10,259 nucleotides of DNA from positions 1 to 10,259 of the forward strand of contig JBBQFC010000083.1 in assembly GCA_038321615.1 (NCBI GenBank), given 5' to 3'. The stretch is from JBBQFC01 sp038321615 (GTDB lineage Bacteria; Bacteroidota; Bacteroidia; Flavobacteriales_D; Cryomorphaceae). Positions 8,601 through 10,259 of this stretch are shown here, piece by piece (position 1 is the first letter of the stretch; every line of letters begins with the position of its first letter). Made by a program: the position numbers and the translations under genes. The notes under the pieces are model-generated. The model worked only from the letters and a program-made list of their open reading frames with translations. It did no database searches and was not told the origin of the DNA.

Positions 8601-9093
8601 CTACTACATTGCTTTTATCAAGGGCTTTTACCTCTCCGTTGAGATGATCACCCACAGCAAAATCGCATTGACTCACCAAGTCGTTGATCATGCCTTGTAG
8701 GCCCATTTTTCGCCCATCGTCGGGGTGGTAAATCCGTGCTATGCCATAAGCTTGGAGTTCGGCGATTTCTTCTGGGAGAATGGTACCGCCGCCGCCGCCA
8801 AATATTTTAATGTGACCAGCTCCTTTTTGCTTAAGCAGATCGTGCATATACTTGAAATACTCCATGTGTCCGCCCTGGTAGCTGGTCATGGCTATGGCTT
8901 GTGCATCTTCCTGAATGGCAGTATCGACTACTTCTTCCACGCTTCGATCGTGACCGAGATGAATTACTTCACAGCCCGTGGACTGAATGATGCGGCGCAT
9001 AATATTGATAGCCGCATCGTGCCCGTCGAAGAGGCTGGCAGCGGTGACAATACGCACTTTATGCCGCGGTTTGTAAGGGGCAAGGGTTTCCAT
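5692..9093 (-). CDS. icmF: Fused isobutyryl-CoA mutase IcmF (B12-binding, G-protein chaperone and mutase domains)
   Basis: A 1133-residue adenosylcobalamin-dependent acyl-CoA mutase that should interconvert isobutyryl-CoA and n-butyryl-CoA (or a related branched acyl-CoA pair) in the cytoplasm. Residues about 12-140 are the B12-binding domain, with LFDGHDAAINIM (axial ligand His25), TSYQGGH (70-76) and the glycine run at 99-103. Residues about 196-400 are a MeaB-like GTPase: P-loop GTGGAGKSS (203-211), ETSGIGQSD (296-304) and NKFD (343-346). A linker of about 150 residues leads to the mutase barrel (about 550 to the end), with SGYH (His820) and QTSGRSLHAQE. Two substrate-pocket positions point to IcmF rather than methylmalonyl-CoA mutase: Phe583 in YPFKR, where the latter has Tyr, and Gln782 in QNTCIFSTEFALR, where it has Arg. 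Length and domain order match known IcmF proteins. The ATG at 9091-9093 lies 23 bases after a promoter box; the gene seems to be transcribed alone. Confidence 0.95.
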   Translation of the reverse strand: METLAPYKPRHKVRIVTAASLFDGHDAAINIMRRIIQSTGCEVIHLGHDRSVEEVVDTAIQEDAQAIAMTSYQGGHMEYFKYMHDLLKQKGAGHIKIFGGGGGTILPEEIAELQAYGIARIYHPDDGRKMGLQGMINDLVSQCDFAVGDHLNGEVKALDKSNVVAVARLISAAENYPESFKEELQRIRDIALKIDTPVLGITGTGGAGKSSLVDELIRRFLTDFDDKHLAIISVDPSKRKTGGALLGDRIRMNSVKHPRVYMRSLATRQSNLALSKHVADALSILKAAHFDLVIIETSGIGQSDTEIIDHCDVSLYVMTPEYGAATQLEKIDMLDFADVIAINKFDKRGALDAVRDVKKQYRRNHQLWDAPDEDIPVVGTIASQFNDPGMNRLYRKIMETLVEKTDADLPTQFGVNSEMSEKIYIIPPDRTRYLSEISENNRAYDKWASQQADIADKLYGLAQTIKIFGGADKLSDESAKTETNPTLDALNDRFEELKKDFDPRNWDVISNWVDSVNRYKAPEYIFKVRDKEIKIATHTESLSHLQIPKIATPRYRSWGDILRWTLQENFPGDFPYTAGIYPFKRVGEDPTRMFAGEGAPERTNRRFHYVSVGMPAARLSTAFDSVTLYGHDPDHRPDIYGKIGNSGVSVCCLDDAKKLYSGFDLCDPTTSVSMTINGPAPMLLGFFMNAAIDQQCELYIRENGMEKEVEKKIVAKYRALGSERPAYRGALPETNKGLGLMLIGVTGDEVLPKEVYEEIKARTLSVVRGTVQADILKEDQAQNTCIFSTEFALRLMGDVQQYFIDRSVRNFYSVSISGYHIAEAGANPITQIAFTLANGFTYVEYYLSRGMSINEFGPNLSFFFSNGIDPEYAVIGRVARRVWAKAMKQKYGAKARAQMLKYHIQTSGRSLHAQEIDFNDIRTTLQALYAIYDNCNSLHTNAYDEAITTPTEESVRRAIAIQMIINKELGLTKNENPIQGSFIIEELTDLVEEAVLAEFDRITERGGVLGAMETMYQRGQIQEESMHYEMLKHTGELPLIGVNTFLSKTGSPTLTPGEVIRATTEEKEDQINTARALQSVEPAKTEAALKAIQDAALRNENVFAELMEATKICSLGQITHALFEVGGQYRRNM

Positions 9094-9116
9094 AATTTCA
9101 ATAGGTGTAGGTTGGA

Positions 9117-9146
9117 CAAAAATACCTATAAATTGTGGAGATCAAA
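9117..9146 (-). promoter_or_regulatory. Bacteroidota-type promoter of icmF
   Basis: Read on the minus strand, TTTG (9146-9143) is followed after 18 bases by TATTTTTG (9124-9117). Both boxes match the Bacteroidota consensus TTTG and TAnnTTTG exactly and their spacing is close to the usual 19 or so. Transcription would begin near 9112, giving a leader of about 20 bases before the icmF ATG at 9093. Confidence 0.65.
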
Positions 9147-9244
9147 TAGGAACAAAGTGAAGGATATGTAGCCTTAGTAAACATCAACCATGTGCAGAAT
9201 TACTATCCATAGGATATTCCTACCCACTTTGAGCCACACTAACC

Positions 9245-9277
9245 ACAATGGGGTATTTACGGAATATACCCCGTTGT
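9245..9277. promoter_or_regulatory. 12-bp hairpin or palindromic site between divergent promoters
   Basis: ACAATGGGGTAT (9245-9256) pairs with ATACCCCGTTGT (9266-9277) apart from one T-G position, around a 9-base centre. It sits about 100 bases upstream of the icmF promoter and just upstream of the promoter for the gene at 9353. It could be a regulator-binding site or a leftover terminator, but no T-run follows on either strand. A second, 6-bp inverted pair, GTAGGC (9276-9281) and GCCTAC (9298-9303), flanks the proposed -33 box of the rightward promoter. The role is inferred. Confidence 0.4.
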
Positions 9278-9281
9278 AGGC

Positions 9282-9313
9282 TTTTATGGAAGCTAGTGCC
9301 TACCCTACTTTTG
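9282..9313 (+). promoter_or_regulatory. Bacteroidota-type promoter of the TonB-domain gene
   Basis: TACTTTTG at 9306-9313 matches the -7 consensus TAnnTTTG exactly. TTTT at 9282-9285, 20 bases upstream, would be an imperfect -33 box (consensus TTTG). The leader before the ATG at 9353 would be about 35 bases. Confidence 0.5.
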
Positions 9314-9352
9314 GATCGACAATTAAAGTCATCTAATCCTAAAGGCTAAATC

Positions 9353-9826
9353 ATGAAAACGTCAAATTCAAAATCGCCCCGCTTCCTGCTCATCGCCAGT
9401 TTATTTCTGGGATTTATGCTTCAAGCCAATATTAGTTTCGGCCAGGATATGATAGCCGCTTATGGCGATAAGTTAATATCGGAAGCATTAGAAAGCAACG
9501 AAAGTGAAGAAAGTACCTTAGAGTATGATGCTCCAGAATTTCCAGCGAATACAGGGTATTCAAATTTGAATAAATATATAGGAGCCAATCTTATTTACCC
9601 GAGTTCGGCTAGCATCACCGGAAGCACCGGGGTTATGAAAGTGTTCTTTCAAATTGAAAAAAATGGTAAAGTCGGAAAAGTGAATATCGTGAAATCGCCC
9701 GGCATAGCATTTGATAATGCAATACTGGAAGTCCTTGCCAATATGCCTGAATGGACGCCGGCTAAAATGAATGGCAAGGCAATCGTATCGAATTACGAAT
9801 TGCGCTTAAACTTCCGTTTGCAATAG
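9353..9826 (+). CDS. Exported TonB C-terminal-domain protein
   Basis: A 157-residue protein with a signal peptide (basic start, hydrophobic stretch at about 11-28, likely cleavage after ISFG or Gln31) and a TonB C-terminal domain from about 68 to the end. The domain is recognised from YIGANLIYPSSA, the strand STGVMKVFFQIEKNGKVGKV, the SPGIAFDNAILEVLANMPEW segment and the closing YELRLNFRLQ. Unlike true TonB it has no proline-rich spacer, only a short acidic linker (about 46-62, SNESEESTLEYDAPEF), and its hydrophobic N-terminus looks cleavable rather than an anchor. It may therefore be a free periplasmic protein and not an energy transducer. No exbB, exbD or TonB-dependent receptor is nearby. 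The gene has its own promoter and terminator; the ATG at 9353 is the first in frame before the signal peptide. The domain call is firm, the role is not. Confidence 0.85.
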   Translation: MKTSNSKSPRFLLIASLFLGFMLQANISFGQDMIAAYGDKLISEALESNESEESTLEYDAPEFPANTGYSNLNKYIGANLIYPSSASITGSTGVMKVFFQIEKNGKVGKVNIVKSPGIAFDNAILEVLANMPEWTPAKMNGKAIVSNYELRLNFRLQ

Positions 9827-9874
9827 CATCTTTCTTAATATCTTTCCACGGATTGTTGATAGAACGTGGATAGC

Positions 9875-9914
9875 ACAGAATCTACTCAAGGGTAGATTCT
9901 GTTTTTCTATTTTT
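9875..9914 (+). terminator. Intrinsic terminator of the TonB-domain gene
   Basis: A perfect 11-bp stem, ACAGAATCTAC (9875-9885) with GTAGATTCTGT (9892-9902), has a 6-base loop and is followed by TTTTTCTATTTTT. It begins 49 bases after the stop codon. A shorter stem, TCCACG/CGTGGA at 9845-9870, lies just before it. Confidence 0.9.
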
Positions 9915-10047
9915 GATTCTCCCATTAAATAGAAAAAGTAACATTGGACAACTCAACTTTCACAAAATCGGCCGAAGAATTCGTCAAACCAATTTCATCG
10001 AGCGGTTTCCATGCTGAAAATTTCCAAGGAATATCAACAAGATACGT

Positions 10048-10259
10048 ATGAAAAATGAACTGGCGTTGACATTATTAATCTGTTTAAGTCAAATTGCATT
10101 TGGTCAAAACTATTTATTCGATAATTGGCAGGTTAAAGATGGGCTTCCGCAAAATACGGTATCGGAAATTATTCAAACCCGCGACGGTTATATCTGGATA
10201 GGAACGGAAGGCGGGCTGTCTCGATTTGACGGAGTTCGATTTACAAACTTCGACGTGCA
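10048..10259 (+). CDS. Two-component regulator propeller protein, N-terminal fragment
   Basis: The reading frame opens at ATG 10048-10050 and runs off the right edge after 70 codons. It begins with a signal peptide, MKNELALTLLICLSQIAFGQ, cleaved near Gln20. The mature part opens with FDNWQVKDGLPQNTVSEIIQ, then TRDGYIWIGTEGGLSRFDGV. This is the hallmark of Reg_prop beta-propeller repeats, in which each blade carries a D-G-x-I/L-W-I-G-T-x-x-G-L-x-R-F/Y-D motif. In Bacteroidota such N-termini belong to large periplasmic sensor domains (usually about 14 blades and a Y_Y_Y domain) followed by a membrane segment and either a histidine kinase, sometimes a hybrid kinase with an AraC-type output, or another output domain. 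The C-terminal half is outside the window, so the output type is unknown. It follows a strong terminator by about 130 bases, so it should be a separate unit. No clear promoter was found for it. Confidence 0.85.
   Translation, partial: MKNELALTLLICLSQIAFGQNYLFDNWQVKDGLPQNTVSEIIQTRDGYIWIGTEGGLSRFDGVRFTNFDV

Noticed and set aside
9908..9915. TATTTTTG as a possible -7 box for the propeller gene
   Set aside because: It lies inside the terminator T-tract, has no suitable -33 box upstream, and would leave a leader of about 130 bases.

Overview
The window looks like chromosomal DNA of a member of the Bacteroidota; I cannot place it below phylum. Three lines of evidence agree. A secreted protein carries a type IX secretion (T9SS) C-terminal tail. 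A 'two-component regulator propeller' protein begins at the right edge. Three genes are preceded by exact matches to the Bacteroidota -7 promoter box TAnnTTTG, and purine-rich Shine-Dalgarno sequences are generally absent.

Layout. At 1-360 (+) is the C-terminal end of a PafA-like alkaline phosphatase or phosphodiesterase. After a 56-base gap holding a promoter comes a two-gene ABC exporter operon: an ATPase (417-1346) and an ABC-2 permease (1339-2688) that overlap by 8 bases. About 790 bases without a convincing gene follow (2689-3481). They hold several short palindromes and, near the right end, a 15-bp terminator hairpin for the minus-strand gene that comes next. That gene (3482-5218, -) encodes a secreted PA-domain protein with a T9SS tail. 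After a 473-base spacer comes the largest gene (5692-9093, -). It encodes a fused cobalamin-dependent acyl-CoA mutase of the IcmF type: B12-binding domain, MeaB-like G-protein chaperone and mutase barrel in one 1133-residue chain. A 259-base divergent intergenic region has a promoter facing each way and a 12-bp hairpin between them. To its right (+) are a small exported TonB C-terminal-domain protein (9353-9826) with a clear intrinsic terminator, and then the start of a propeller sensor (10048 to the edge).

How they fit together. The ATPase and permease clearly form one exporter. The IcmF gene appears to be transcribed alone and should work without separate mutase or chaperone subunits. The other genes look like independent transcription units, mostly for envelope or secreted functions. 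I found no phage, CRISPR, insertion sequence, rRNA or tRNA. I did not find a clearly new multi-gene system. The points most worth following are the IcmF substrate-pocket residues, the palindrome-rich gene-free region, the hairpin in the divergent promoter region, and the anchorless TonB-domain protein.
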